Shown here: positions 1 to 7,266 of the stretch, in pieces
How positions within the stretch are numbered: the first letter of the stretch is position 1
Layout of the letters: each line of letters begins with the position of its first letter
Assembly: GCF_965219885.1 (NCBI RefSeq)
Contig: NZ_CBDCOT010000009.1
Span: forward strand, 1,860,001-1,924,000
DNA from: Curvivirga sp965219885
GTDB lineage: Bacteria; Pseudomonadota; Alphaproteobacteria; UBA8366; Aestuariispiraceae
Direction of reading: 5' to 3'
DNA length: 64,000 nt
Made by a program: the position numbers and the translations under genes
Notes under the pieces: model-generated
The model's database searches: none
What the model was told of the DNA's origin: nothing
What the model saw: the letters and a program-made list of their open reading frames with translations, nothing else

Positions 1-901
1 CTTGATTGACGTGATGGACGATACTGACATTTTCCACATCATACATGTTGCCATCGTTAAGAAGGTCGGTTTGATCACGCAGAACACCTTCGATGAATTC
101 TGTACCTTCATCAGTCATCGTGATGTTTTTGGCTTTTTCATCAATTTCGTAATGTTCTTCCTGCATTAACGGAATTAATTTATCGACCGCAGCATATGTT
201 TCAGATGAATCTTCAGCTGGACCAGAAATAATGAGTGGGGTACGCGCCTCGTCCACCAAAATGGAATCAACTTCGTCGACAATCACAAAGTTAGGGTCGC
301 GTTGTACCATTTGTTCAATGCTGGTTTTCAAATTATCGCGCAGATAATCAAAGCCGAGCTCGTTATTGGTGGTATACGTAATATCTGCATTATAGGACGC
401 TTGGCGAGACGCATCATCCATACCAGGAACTACAATACCGATGGATAATCCAAGCCAGTTATAAAGCTGTCCCATCCAACGAGCATCGCGTGCAGCCAGA
501 TAATCGTTCACAGTAACAACATGCACGCCTTTACCGGAAAGCGCATTTAGATAAACAGCTAAGGTGGCAACAAGCGTTTTACCTTCACCTGTACGCATTT
601 CGGAAATCTTACCGCTATGAAGAACCATGGCCCCCACAAGCTGAACATCGAAATGACGCATGCCTAATACGCGTTTGGAGGCTTCCCGGACAACGGCAAA
701 GGCTTCTACCAGAATGTCATCTTCGCTTGTACCTTCAGACAGGCGTTTTTTGAATTCGTCCGTTTTTGCTTTCAGTGCATCATCTGACAATTTTTCCATT
801 TCTGGTTCGAGCGCATTAATACGTTCTACTTTTTTTGCCAGTGTTTTTACGATGCGATCATTTGTAGATCCGAAAACAGCTTTTAATAATCCGCCAATCA
901 T
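1..901 (-). CDS. secA: Preprotein translocase ATPase SecA (N-terminal part, cut by window edge)
   Basis: SecA is the ATPase motor that pushes unfolded preproteins through the SecYEG channel. The leftward frame opens MIGGLLKAVFGSTNDRIVK at an ATG at 899-901 and stays open for about 300 codons to the left edge. It contains the SecA Walker A region (MRTGEGKTLVATLA), the HVVTVNDYLAARDA segment, the ELGFDYLRDN block and the Walker B-like VIVDEVDSILVDEARTPLIISG run split across the helicase core. The rest, including the preprotein cross-linking and C-terminal regions, lies outside the window. No gene shares its upstream side; a pair of competing hairpins precedes the start (942-983). Confidence 0.95.
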   Translation of the reverse strand, partial: MIGGLLKAVFGSTNDRIVKTLAKKVERINALEPEMEKLSDDALKAKTDEFKKRLSEGTSEDDILVEAFAVVREASKRVLGMRHFDVQLVGAMVLHSGKISEMRTGEGKTLVATLAVYLNALSGKGVHVVTVNDYLAARDARWMGQLYNWLGLSIGIVVPGMDDASRQASYNADITYTTNNELGFDYLRDNLKTSIEQMVQRDPNFVIVDEVDSILVDEARTPLIISGPAEDSSETYAAVDKLIPLMQEEHYEIDEKAKNITMTDEGTEFIEGVLRDQTDLLNDGNMYDVENVSIVHHVNQ

Positions 902-941
902 GGAAGGCGCCCCATTTGTAATTAAGAAATTAAATTAAGAT

Positions 942-983
942 ACGAATCAAATTCGTGAAGTTCATAGAAAACTGAACAATTTG
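942..983 (-). promoter_or_regulatory. Alternative hairpins in the secA leader
   Basis: Seen directly: CAAATT (948-953) can pair with AATTTG (978-983), with GTTCA (960-964) and TGAAC (973-977) paired inside it. The 948-956 bases can instead form ACGAAT-CAA-ATTCGT (942-956). The two folds share bases and exclude each other, about 40-80 bases upstream of the secA ATG on the minus strand. Such a layout would suit leader control of secA, but no leader peptide or known motif is recognised, and AT-rich leaders give such pairings by chance. Confidence 0.25.
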
Positions 984-1085
984 AGATAGTGTTCCAGAGC
1001 GGACCTGTCAATGCGAAGTCACCCTGAATTATTGAAGAATCGACAAATAACAGTCGTTTTAAGGAAATAGAATGAAAAATCAGTC

Positions 1086-1676
1086 TTAGTCACGTGAAAC
1101 AAGGCCAAGCTCGATTTCTAAGGCACCACATAACATTTGCCCTAAAGTAATGTGCATTTCCTGAATGCGGGCAGTTACCTGACTAGGGATGATGATACAA
1201 GGATCGCATAAATTTTTCATAGATCCACCATCACGACCACTGAGGCCCATGGGTTGAACACCCATTTCCTTAGCTGCGATCAACGCGCGGTTCACATTTT
1301 CACTTTTGCCACTGGTCGAAATACCAATTGCAATATCTCCGGGCTTGCCAATCGCCTGAACTTGACGTTCGAATAAGGCATCAAACCCCATGTCATTACC
1401 AATTGCTGTTAGGCTCGAGGTATCCGTAGTTAATGCTATAGCGGCAATAGGGGCACGATCTTTCACATAACGAACCGCTAGTTCCGTTGCCAGATGTTGA
1501 GCATCACCTGCGCTACCGCCATTACCAAAGAACATGATCTTGTTGCCATCTCTAATGGCAGTAACACAACCAGCTAACATATGTGTGAAACCATCACGGC
1601 ATGCGTCTTTGGTTGCTGCAACTACCGCTGCATGATCTTCAAATTCGCTATTGTAGAAATTATCAAGTTCAGTCAT
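1086..1676 (-). CDS. gmhA: Phosphoheptose isomerase (SIS domain)
   Basis: Converts sedoheptulose 7-phosphate to D-glycero-D-manno-heptose 7-phosphate, the first step to the heptose of the lipopolysaccharide core. The 196-residue protein is one SIS domain: FFGNGGSAGDAQHLATELA is the phosphosugar-binding segment, followed by GISTSGKSENV and, near the end, the EMHITLGQMLCGALE helix with the conserved Glu and His expected of GmhA. I use the ATG at 1676, which gives the usual family length (about 190-200 residues); an in-frame start at 1712 would add 12 residues not seen in the family. DiaA-type SIS proteins are related, but the active-site residues favour GmhA. Confidence 0.88.
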   Translation of the reverse strand: MTELDNFYNSEFEDHAAVVAATKDACRDGFTHMLAGCVTAIRDGNKIMFFGNGGSAGDAQHLATELAVRYVKDRAPIAAIALTTDTSSLTAIGNDMGFDALFERQVQAIGKPGDIAIGISTSGKSENVNRALIAAKEMGVQPMGLSGRDGGSMKNLCDPCIIIPSQVTARIQEMHITLGQMLCGALEIELGLVSRD

Positions 1677-1820
1677 GGACGCAAATGTAGTCGCTTCGAA
1701 ACGGGGCTGCAAGGACTGATGCTATAGGAATGCAGAGAACTTTCATATTTTTTAGCTTTTACAAAAGTCTAACCTCATGTATGTTGCAGTGCAGTATAAA
1801 AAGAAAATGTTGATACCACG

Positions 1821-2582
1821 ATGATTACGATAAAAGACATCTGCCGCTTCCCAGTAAAAGGATTGGCTGCAGATTACATGGATAGTGCAGAATTGGAGCC
1901 AGAGCGCGGTTTACCTTTCGACCGTAAATGGGGGATTATTCATGCCGCTTCTGATGTTGATCCAGCCGCAGTAGAATGGGCACCGAAGAAAAATTTTCTT
2001 CAACTAGCAAAAGATGAAAAACTGGCGCAGTTAGGTCTTTCCTTTGATGAGGCTACCCGTACAGTTAGTATTCTGCGTAAAGGACGTCCGGTAAGTAAAG
2101 GGCGCCTTGATGAAACGATGGGACGTAACATCTTACAAACATTTTTATCTGGATTTGTTGCACAAGGCCCACGTGGTCGTCCTCGTATCGTTGAGGCACC
2201 AAAAGGAAGTTCTTTTCAAGATGTGCCAACGAAATGGGTGTCTATCATCAATTTGGCGAGTGTAAATGATTTGCAAACTCGTATTATCCGTAAATCTATA
2301 GACCCAATTCGTTTTCGTGGAAATCTGTATATTGAAGGTGCGGATGCGTGGATTGAACGTAGCTGGATTGGTAAGCAGGTCAAGATTGGCGATGCTGTAT
2401 TAGAAATTACGGAAGGTATTGGACGCTGTGCTGCGACTAATGTTGTTCCTGGATCTGGTGATATTGATATGAATATTCCGTTGAGCCTTCGTCAGGGATT
2501 CGATCATATGGAAATGGGTGTTTATGCCAAAGTAATAAAAGCTGGCAAGATTACTAAAGGCCAAGAACTAGCAGTCAACTAA
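1821..2582 (+). CDS. MOSC domain protein (YcbX-like)
   Basis: A 253-residue protein with a MOSC N-terminal beta-barrel (opening ITIKDICRFPVKGLAADYMD, the usual 'yPvKsl' signature) and a C-terminal MOSC domain with the cysteine motif GRCAATNV near residue 195. MOSC proteins carry or transfer sulfur to molybdenum cofactor or act in reductase systems for N-hydroxylated compounds. The ferredoxin domain of longer YcbX proteins is absent. It diverges from gmhA and ends at a bidirectional terminator. The substrate cannot be told from sequence. Confidence 0.8.
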   Translation: MITIKDICRFPVKGLAADYMDSAELEPERGLPFDRKWGIIHAASDVDPAAVEWAPKKNFLQLAKDEKLAQLGLSFDEATRTVSILRKGRPVSKGRLDETMGRNILQTFLSGFVAQGPRGRPRIVEAPKGSSFQDVPTKWVSIINLASVNDLQTRIIRKSIDPIRFRGNLYIEGADAWIERSWIGKQVKIGDAVLEITEGIGRCAATNVVPGSGDIDMNIPLSLRQGFDHMEMGVYAKVIKAGKITKGQELAVN

Positions 2583-2613
2583 GTAGAATATTTCTTGATC
2601 CATTTTATTTTTT

Positions 2614-2645
2614 AAAGGGCGGTTCTTGTAGGAGCCGCCTTTTTA
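2614..2645. terminator. Bidirectional Rho-independent terminator
   Basis: A GC-rich stem (GGCGGTTCT / GGAGCCGCC, 2618-2639, with two G-T pairs) is followed by TTTTT on the plus strand and by a short T run on the minus strand. It lies between the convergent MOSC gene and the coiled-coil protein gene and can serve both. Confidence 0.75.
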
Positions 2646-2648
2646 GAT

Positions 2649-3443
2649 TTAGGCTTTCTTCTGCTTTTCCTTTAAACTTTTAACTTCTGTTTCCAGCCGC
2701 GTGATTTCATTCTTCAAAGCTGTTTCTTCGGATGCTTCAGCTGATTTTAATTCCGCTTTTTTTGTCCTAACTTGAGCTTCTAATAAGGCCAATCGAGCTT
2801 TTAAAGCTGCGTTTGCTTTCTTTACGTTTGTGCCAGCTGCACCTGCTTGTGCAAGTGTAGCTTCTTGTTCAGCAAGTTCTTTTTGACCTAACTGCCCAGC
2901 TTCAGGCCTTGTTTGATCTTCTGTATCTTTAGATTGCTTACTGTTCTCCGCGTTCTCATCTCCATAAAAATTCATGATACCGAAGTCATCAATTTCCATT
3001 TCATCAAAACCAAAGGCTTTATCTACGGTTTGATGAAATCTTTCATCTGCCTGTAGAATTTTAACAATTTGTTCCTCGTTTAAGGGCTTTCCATTATTCT
3101 CTTTTGCAATATTCAAGATTTCTTGCTGAAAGGCTTCGCCAGCTTTCTTTATTTCAGCAGAACCTTCTTCACCAGCTTCATTTGCATAAGATAATGCTTC
3201 AGCGACTCCGCTGAAAACATCTTTGAGCATCTCATTTACTTCATGCGCAAATGGATTGTTTTCATCTTTTTTTGACGCTTTCAAAGAGAGTGTTTGCGCC
3301 TCTTTAGAAAGGTTGATTTGAAATGCAGGACCATAACCATCCTCTTTGTCATTTTTGGCCGATAGAGGTTTTTCGCCAATTGTCAGCACATTTTGTCCAA
3401 ATAGGGGAGCATTTACTTGTGACGCTGTATTTTCAATTTCCAT
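2649..3443 (-). CDS. Uncharacterised coiled-coil protein
   Basis: I do not recognise this 264-residue protein. It has no signal peptide or membrane segment. The first 60 residues are polar and partly disordered in character, the middle (about 65-155) is a helical acidic region containing FHQTVDKAFGFDEMEIDDFG, and the last 85 residues are a Lys/Glu/Ala/Leu-rich stretch with heptad spacing ending ETEVKSLKEKQKKA, a likely coiled coil. The start at 3443 is supported by AGGA nine bases upstream. It stands alone, convergent with the MOSC gene. A cytoplasmic structural or adaptor role is possible, but nothing in the context specifies one. Confidence 0.65.
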   Translation of the reverse strand: MEIENTASQVNAPLFGQNVLTIGEKPLSAKNDKEDGYGPAFQINLSKEAQTLSLKASKKDENNPFAHEVNEMLKDVFSGVAEALSYANEAGEEGSAEIKKAGEAFQQEILNIAKENNGKPLNEEQIVKILQADERFHQTVDKAFGFDEMEIDDFGIMNFYGDENAENSKQSKDTEDQTRPEAGQLGQKELAEQEATLAQAGAAGTNVKKANAALKARLALLEAQVRTKKAELKSAEASEETALKNEITRLETEVKSLKEKQKKA

Positions 3444-3551
3444 AATTAGTTTTCCTATGTCGAGCAGCTAGCAAGTGATAAAAGGCAGGGTTTCTACCCT
3501 CGTGGAGCCCACTATTTTCTAATATGGTTTAGGACGATAAGTGTAAATTTA

Positions 3552-3604
3552 TCGATAATCAATAAAAAAATGCCGAAAATAAATAAAAATATATTGATTA
3601 TTGA
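3552..3604. promoter_or_regulatory. Inverted repeat upstream of the DUF2975 gene
   Basis: TCGATAATCAAT (3552-3563) and ATTGATTATTGA (3593-3604) are inverted copies with one mismatch, separated by 29 A-rich bases. They lie about 65 bases upstream of the DUF2975 start. A dyad of this size in front of a gene pair that includes its own XRE repressor could be an operator; binding by that repressor is inference. Confidence 0.3.
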
Positions 3605-3670
3605 AAAATATGATGTAGCTGTTTATGGATAGATTAATAGTGGTTTTCAATTTAATTAGGGGAATATGAG

Positions 3671-4222
3671 ATGGCACATGCGGGTAACAATCAGTTCCAA
3701 AGGTATAATCAGATATTTCGGATAATTCTTTTAATATCCTTTTTAGCATCATTGGTTGATTGCTTCTTCCCACTTGTTTTTCCTGACGCGGAAATTGAAG
3801 TGATGACAGAAAACGGATTTGAGGTTATCGGGATTGCGATGATGTCTAAAAGCCATGTCGTTCTTCTGGCAATGATTTTTTCTGTGACACCAATTTTATG
3901 GATGTATGCACTATGGCAATTATTCGGGATTAGTAAGATATGGCAAAAAGGAGAGTTCCTGACGAGAGAAATCGGTGCATATTTTAAACGTTTTAGCTAT
4001 GTAATATTGGCAATTTTCGTTGTTGAAACTATCTTGCATCTAACGGTTGATTCTCTGTTGGTAAGCTGGAATTATGTCACTGCTTTTCCAGAGATGTCTT
4101 TGGAAGATATCTTGTTTCTTGTTGAATTACCTTTCCTCGTCGCGTGCATTTTCTTGATTATGGGCAGTAAGGCCATGTCCGAAATTATTGTGATGAAAGA
4201 AGAATCTGATTTAACAATCTAA
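3671..4222 (+). CDS. DUF2975 family membrane protein
   Basis: A 183-residue integral membrane protein with four predicted transmembrane helices (about 17-37, 63-85, 108-128 and 149-168) and the loop WQLFGISKIWQKGEFLTRE typical of DUF2975. The start ATG follows a good ribosome binding site (AGGGGAA). The family has no assigned activity. It is very often paired with a small XRE-type DNA-binding protein of the YozG kind, as here, where the next gene starts within 40 bases. The pair may be a membrane sensor with its regulator, but this is not established. Confidence 0.75.
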   Translation: MAHAGNNQFQRYNQIFRIILLISFLASLVDCFFPLVFPDAEIEVMTENGFEVIGIAMMSKSHVVLLAMIFSVTPILWMYALWQLFGISKIWQKGEFLTREIGAYFKRFSYVILAIFVVETILHLTVDSLLVSWNYVTAFPEMSLEDILFLVELPFLVACIFLIMGSKAMSEIIVMKEESDLTI

Positions 4223-4260
4223 TAAGAGTGAAAGATCATTGGGAACTAGAAAGTGAACCT

Positions 4261-4476
4261 ATGCCGATCATTGTGAATCTGGATGTCATGTTGGCGAAAC
4301 GTAAAATGACATTATCTCAACTGGCCGAAGAGGTTGATATTACAATTGCAAATCTTTCTGTCCTGAAAACCGGGAAAGCAAAGGCAATCAGGTTTTCTAC
4401 TCTTGATGTGATTTGTTCTGTGCTAGATTGCCAGCCGGGGGATTTATTAGAATATCGATCAGAAGAAACTGATTAG
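4261..4476 (+). CDS. Small XRE-family transcriptional regulator (YozG-like)
   Basis: A 71-residue Cro/C1-type helix-turn-helix protein: MPIIVNLDVMLAKRKMTLSQ, then LAEEVDITIANLSVLKTGKA as the recognition region, ending CSVLDCQPGDLLEY, the usual close of this group. I use the ATG at 4261, where family members begin; a GTG at 4228 would add 11 unlike residues. It follows the DUF2975 gene in one probable operon. The expected role is repression of its own operon or nearby genes. Confidence 0.8.
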   Translation: MPIIVNLDVMLAKRKMTLSQLAEEVDITIANLSVLKTGKAKAIRFSTLDVICSVLDCQPGDLLEYRSEETD

Positions 4477-4484
4477 AGGCAATA

Positions 4485-4518
4485 AAAAGCCCTGTTGAAT
4501 CATCTCAGCAGGGCTTAT
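4485..4518. terminator. Bidirectional terminator between XRE and DUF4167 genes
   Basis: AAGCCCTGTTGA (4487-4498) pairs with TCAGCAGGGCTT (4505-4516) around a six-base loop. On the minus strand the stem runs into TTTTT, so it is strongest for the leftward DUF4167 gene; on the plus strand it follows the XRE stop codon. Confidence 0.7.
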
Positions 4519-4540
4519 TGTAATCTTTTAGAAGCGACTA

Positions 4541-5050
4541 TTATTCTGCGGCAGCATTTTTGCTATTATCAGCAACTTCTACTTCCGCTTCATCAGCATT
4601 GTCTTCGTTACTCGCATCATTTGCTGCTTCCTTTGCGGATTCAACAACAACTTCAGCCTCGCCTTCTTCTTCATCTTCTTCTACGTCCGCATCTTCGGCA
4701 TCTTCTTCCGCTTCTGCGGCTTCAGCATTTGCTGCACGTTCTGCAGCGCGTGCTGCACGGGCTTCTTCTTGTTGTTGTTTACGACGATCGCGGGCTTCTT
4801 GATCAGCTGCAACGATACGGCCATAATGTTCAGCATGCTGTAATAAGTTTTCAGCTAGAATCCAGTCCGCAGAACTGGATGCATCGCGTGCCAAAGACAC
4901 ATATTTATCATAGATTTGAGAGGCTGTACCACGAATACGTACACCAGGCCCGTTTGAGTCATAATTTTGACGTGGATTAGGGCGACGGTTATTATTGTTA
5001 TTGTTGTTATTATTGCGATGACGGCGGTTTTTGTTGTTGCCTTGTCTCAT
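4541..5050 (-). CDS. DUF4167 domain protein
   Basis: A 169-residue protein with the DUF4167 signature: a basic, Asn/Arg-rich head (MRQGNNKNRRHR followed by a run of nine Asn), then the conserved block VRIRGTASQIYDKYVSLARD and DWILAENLLQHAEHYGRI. The second half is a very acidic Glu/Asp/Ala tail. The family is confined to Alphaproteobacteria, its function is unknown, and it typically lies just downstream of prmC, as here. The ATG at 5050 is chosen over an upstream TTG (5068) because it has GAGAAAAG at the right spacing and gives the usual family start. The basic head suggests nucleic acid or ribosome contact, which is inference. Confidence 0.85.
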   Translation of the reverse strand: MRQGNNKNRRHRNNNNNNNNNRRPNPRQNYDSNGPGVRIRGTASQIYDKYVSLARDASSSADWILAENLLQHAEHYGRIVAADQEARDRRKQQQEEARAARAAERAANAEAAEAEEDAEDADVEEDEEEGEAEVVVESAKEAANDASNEDNADEAEVEVADNSKNAAAE

Positions 5051-5160
5051 AATCTTTTCTCGTACCAAAAGCAGTTATTCAGAAGCTGAATATTTAAAAT
5101 AATAATTATATATGCTCATGCGACATGATGTTCATGTCACGGTGCTTGTTCATTTCGGGA

Positions 5161-5250
5161 TAGTCGACTTTCTATTTCAGGCGCTGGTTCCAAGCCAGGG
5201 CCACTGATGCTTTCACATACCACTAATGATGCGCATCACCTCTTCGACTA
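5161..5250 (-). ncRNA. Candidate structured RNA between prmC and the DUF4167 gene
   Basis: The 290-base gap between the two genes holds an organised fold. TAGTCGA (5161-5167) pairs perfectly with TCGACTA (5244-5250), closing a 76-base interior. Inside are GGC-CTGG / CCAG-GCC (5180-5202, one 1x1 mismatch) and the palindrome TGATGCGCATCA (5227-5238). A further perfect seven-base-pair hairpin, GACATGA / TCATGTC (5122-5138), lies towards the DUF4167 start. On the minus strand a weak TTGAAA/CTTAAT promoter with 19-base spacing sits just before the closing stem. I could not match it to a known riboswitch, 6S, SRP or tmRNA core. It may be a leader of the DUF4167 mRNA or a separate RNA. Confidence 0.35.
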
Positions 5251-5343
5251 AGGATTAAGCTACCAATACACAGCGGCTTTTCAAGTTATTTTTTTAGCAA
5301 AACTGCATATTTTCACAAAAAATTCATCATTTTTGAGCAAAAA

Positions 5344-6180
5344 TCATGAAAAAGCCGTCGCACAGCGAATTATCCCGGAAAGATCAGGGTGTAATTGGAT
5401 GTCTTTATATCCATTCCGATCGAGCAAGCTGGCTACCGAATCGGCTTGTTCATAACCAAATTCAAGGCAAATCAAACCGTTTTCCTTGAGTAATTGTTTA
5501 CCTGCTGGAATCAGAATCCTATAAGGTTTCAATCCATCTTCTCCACCATGCAGGGCGAGATGCGGTTCATGATCATAGACATCTTTTGAGAGTGTCTTCA
5601 TGTCAGCGCTGGTAATATAAGGTGGATTTGAAATTAGAATATCGTATTGACCAGAAACTTTCTCATGCCAGTTTGATTGGATAAATTGGCAGCGCGACTG
5701 TAGATCTAGATTTCTTGCGTTTTCCTCAGCAATTTTTAAAGCTGTATCTGAGATATCTACCGCGGTGCCTAACGCCTGTTTATATTCAGAGATTAAAGTG
5801 AGTAGAAGGCAGCCACTACCTGTACCGAAATCTATGATATCGACTGCATCACTATGGTTTGGTTTTCTTTCAAGAACAGCTTCGATCAATGTCTCACTAT
5901 CGGGGCGTGGATCAAGAACATCACTTGTTACCTTGAACGGAAGGCTCCAAAACTCTCTCTCTCCCAAAATATGAGAGACAGGCTCAGACAGACTGCGTCG
6001 ACTAATCAAAGCATTGAAATCTTCACGACCTTCTAATTCTTTCTCAGGAAAGGCCATGATTGATGAGATATCTTTATCCAAATGATAGGCCAGCAATAAC
6101 CTCGCATCCTGACGCGCAGAGTCAATCCCTGCTTCTTTGAGGGTCGCCTCTGCGAAGGTGAGAGCTTCCCCCCAATTCAT
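5344..6180 (-). CDS. prmC: Release factor glutamine methyltransferase
   Basis: Methylates the glutamine of the GGQ motif of release factors, using S-adenosylmethionine. The 278-residue protein has the N-terminal helical substrate-binding domain, the SAM-binding IIDFGTGSGCLLL (GTGSG at 119-123) and the catalytic NPPY at 185-188 (ISNPPYIT). Its ATG directly abuts the stop of prfA, its substrate gene, so the two are translated as one unit; prfA-prmC adjacency is common in bacteria. The length is normal. Confidence 0.96.
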   Translation of the reverse strand: MNWGEALTFAEATLKEAGIDSARQDARLLLAYHLDKDISSIMAFPEKELEGREDFNALISRRSLSEPVSHILGEREFWSLPFKVTSDVLDPRPDSETLIEAVLERKPNHSDAVDIIDFGTGSGCLLLTLISEYKQALGTAVDISDTALKIAEENARNLDLQSRCQFIQSNWHEKVSGQYDILISNPPYITSADMKTLSKDVYDHEPHLALHGGEDGLKPYRILIPAGKQLLKENGLICLEFGYEQADSVASLLDRNGYKDIQLHPDLSGIIRCATAFS

Positions 6181-7263
6181 TTAGATACCTTCCGCAAACT
6201 CAGCCAACATGGCGGTTTGTTCATCCAAGATCAAAGCATCTACGACTTCATCCAGAGCTTCACCTTGAAGCACTTGATCGAGTTTATAAAGGGTAAGGTT
6301 GATGCGATGATCAGTGACACGACCTTGCGGGTAGTTATAGGTGCGAATACGTTCACTACGATCTCCGGAACCAACTTGTGATTTGCGATCTTCTGCACGT
6401 TCAGATGCAATTTTTTCACGTTCATATTCATAAAGACGTGCGCGAAGAACCTTCATGGCCTGTTCTTTATTTTTATGCTGTGAACGACCGTCCTGACATT
6501 GGACAACAACACCTGTTGGAATATGGGTGATACGTACAGCAGAATCGGTGGTGTTTACATGCTGTCCACCAGCACCAGAGGCACGATAGGTGTCAATGCG
6601 AAGATCGACATTGTTGATTTCAATATCAACGTCTTCAGCTTCTGGTAAAACAGCAACGGTTGCAGCAGATGTATGAATACGACCACCGCTTTCGGTCACA
6701 GGTACACGTTGTACACGATGGGTGCCGGATTCATATTTCATTTTTTTAAACACATTATCGCCTGTAATATTGGCAACGACCTGACTATAGCCACCAACGC
6801 CGTTATCACTTTCTTCGATCAATTCGACTTTCCAGCCGCGAACAGATGCATAGCGTTGATACATACGCAGAAGATCGCCTGCGAAAAGACCGGCTTCATC
6901 ACCGCCGGTTCCTGCACGAATTTCAAGGATCGCATTTCGGGCGTCTGCTTCATCTTTTGGCAGAAGAGCCAATTGCATGTCTTTTTCAAGATTAGGCATT
7001 TTTTCTTTGAGTTCCTGAAGTTCATCTTCAGTCATCTCTTTCATTTCAGCATCCAGATCAGGATCCTGAAGCATTTCTTGTAGATCTGCAATTTCCTGTT
7101 CTGTACCTCGGAAAGCGTTGATTGTTTCAACCACCGGAGTAAGTTCTGCAAACTCTTTTGAAAGAGCTGAGATTTGATCTTGGGCTACCTGACCAGAGGC
7201 CAAAGTATCTGATAACTCTTGATGACGGGCCAGTACGCGATCCAAACGATGGGTCCAGCTCAT
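6181..7263 (-). CDS. prfA: Peptide chain release factor 1
   Basis: RF1 reads UAA and UAG stop codons and triggers peptide release on the ribosome. The 360-residue protein has the codon-reading tripeptide in RVPVTESGGRIHTSA (PVT, 188-190, matching the PxT of RF1 rather than the SPF of RF2) and the catalytic GGQ at 232-234 (RASGAGGQHVN). Only three bases separate it from hemA upstream and none from prmC downstream, so the three are probably co-transcribed. Confidence 0.97.
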   Translation of the reverse strand: MSWTHRLDRVLARHQELSDTLASGQVAQDQISALSKEFAELTPVVETINAFRGTEQEIADLQEMLQDPDLDAEMKEMTEDELQELKEKMPNLEKDMQLALLPKDEADARNAILEIRAGTGGDEAGLFAGDLLRMYQRYASVRGWKVELIEESDNGVGGYSQVVANITGDNVFKKMKYESGTHRVQRVPVTESGGRIHTSAATVAVLPEAEDVDIEINNVDLRIDTYRASGAGGQHVNTTDSAVRITHIPTGVVVQCQDGRSQHKNKEQAMKVLRARLYEYEREKIASERAEDRKSQVGSGDRSERIRTYNYPQGRVTDHRINLTLYKLDQVLQGEALDEVVDALILDEQTAMLAEFAEGI

Positions 7264-7266
7264 GGG

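Noticed and set aside
4560..4802. Open plus-strand frame of Ser/Ala repeats
   Set aside because: It is antisense to the acidic tail of the DUF4167 protein, whose repetitive codons leave both strands open.
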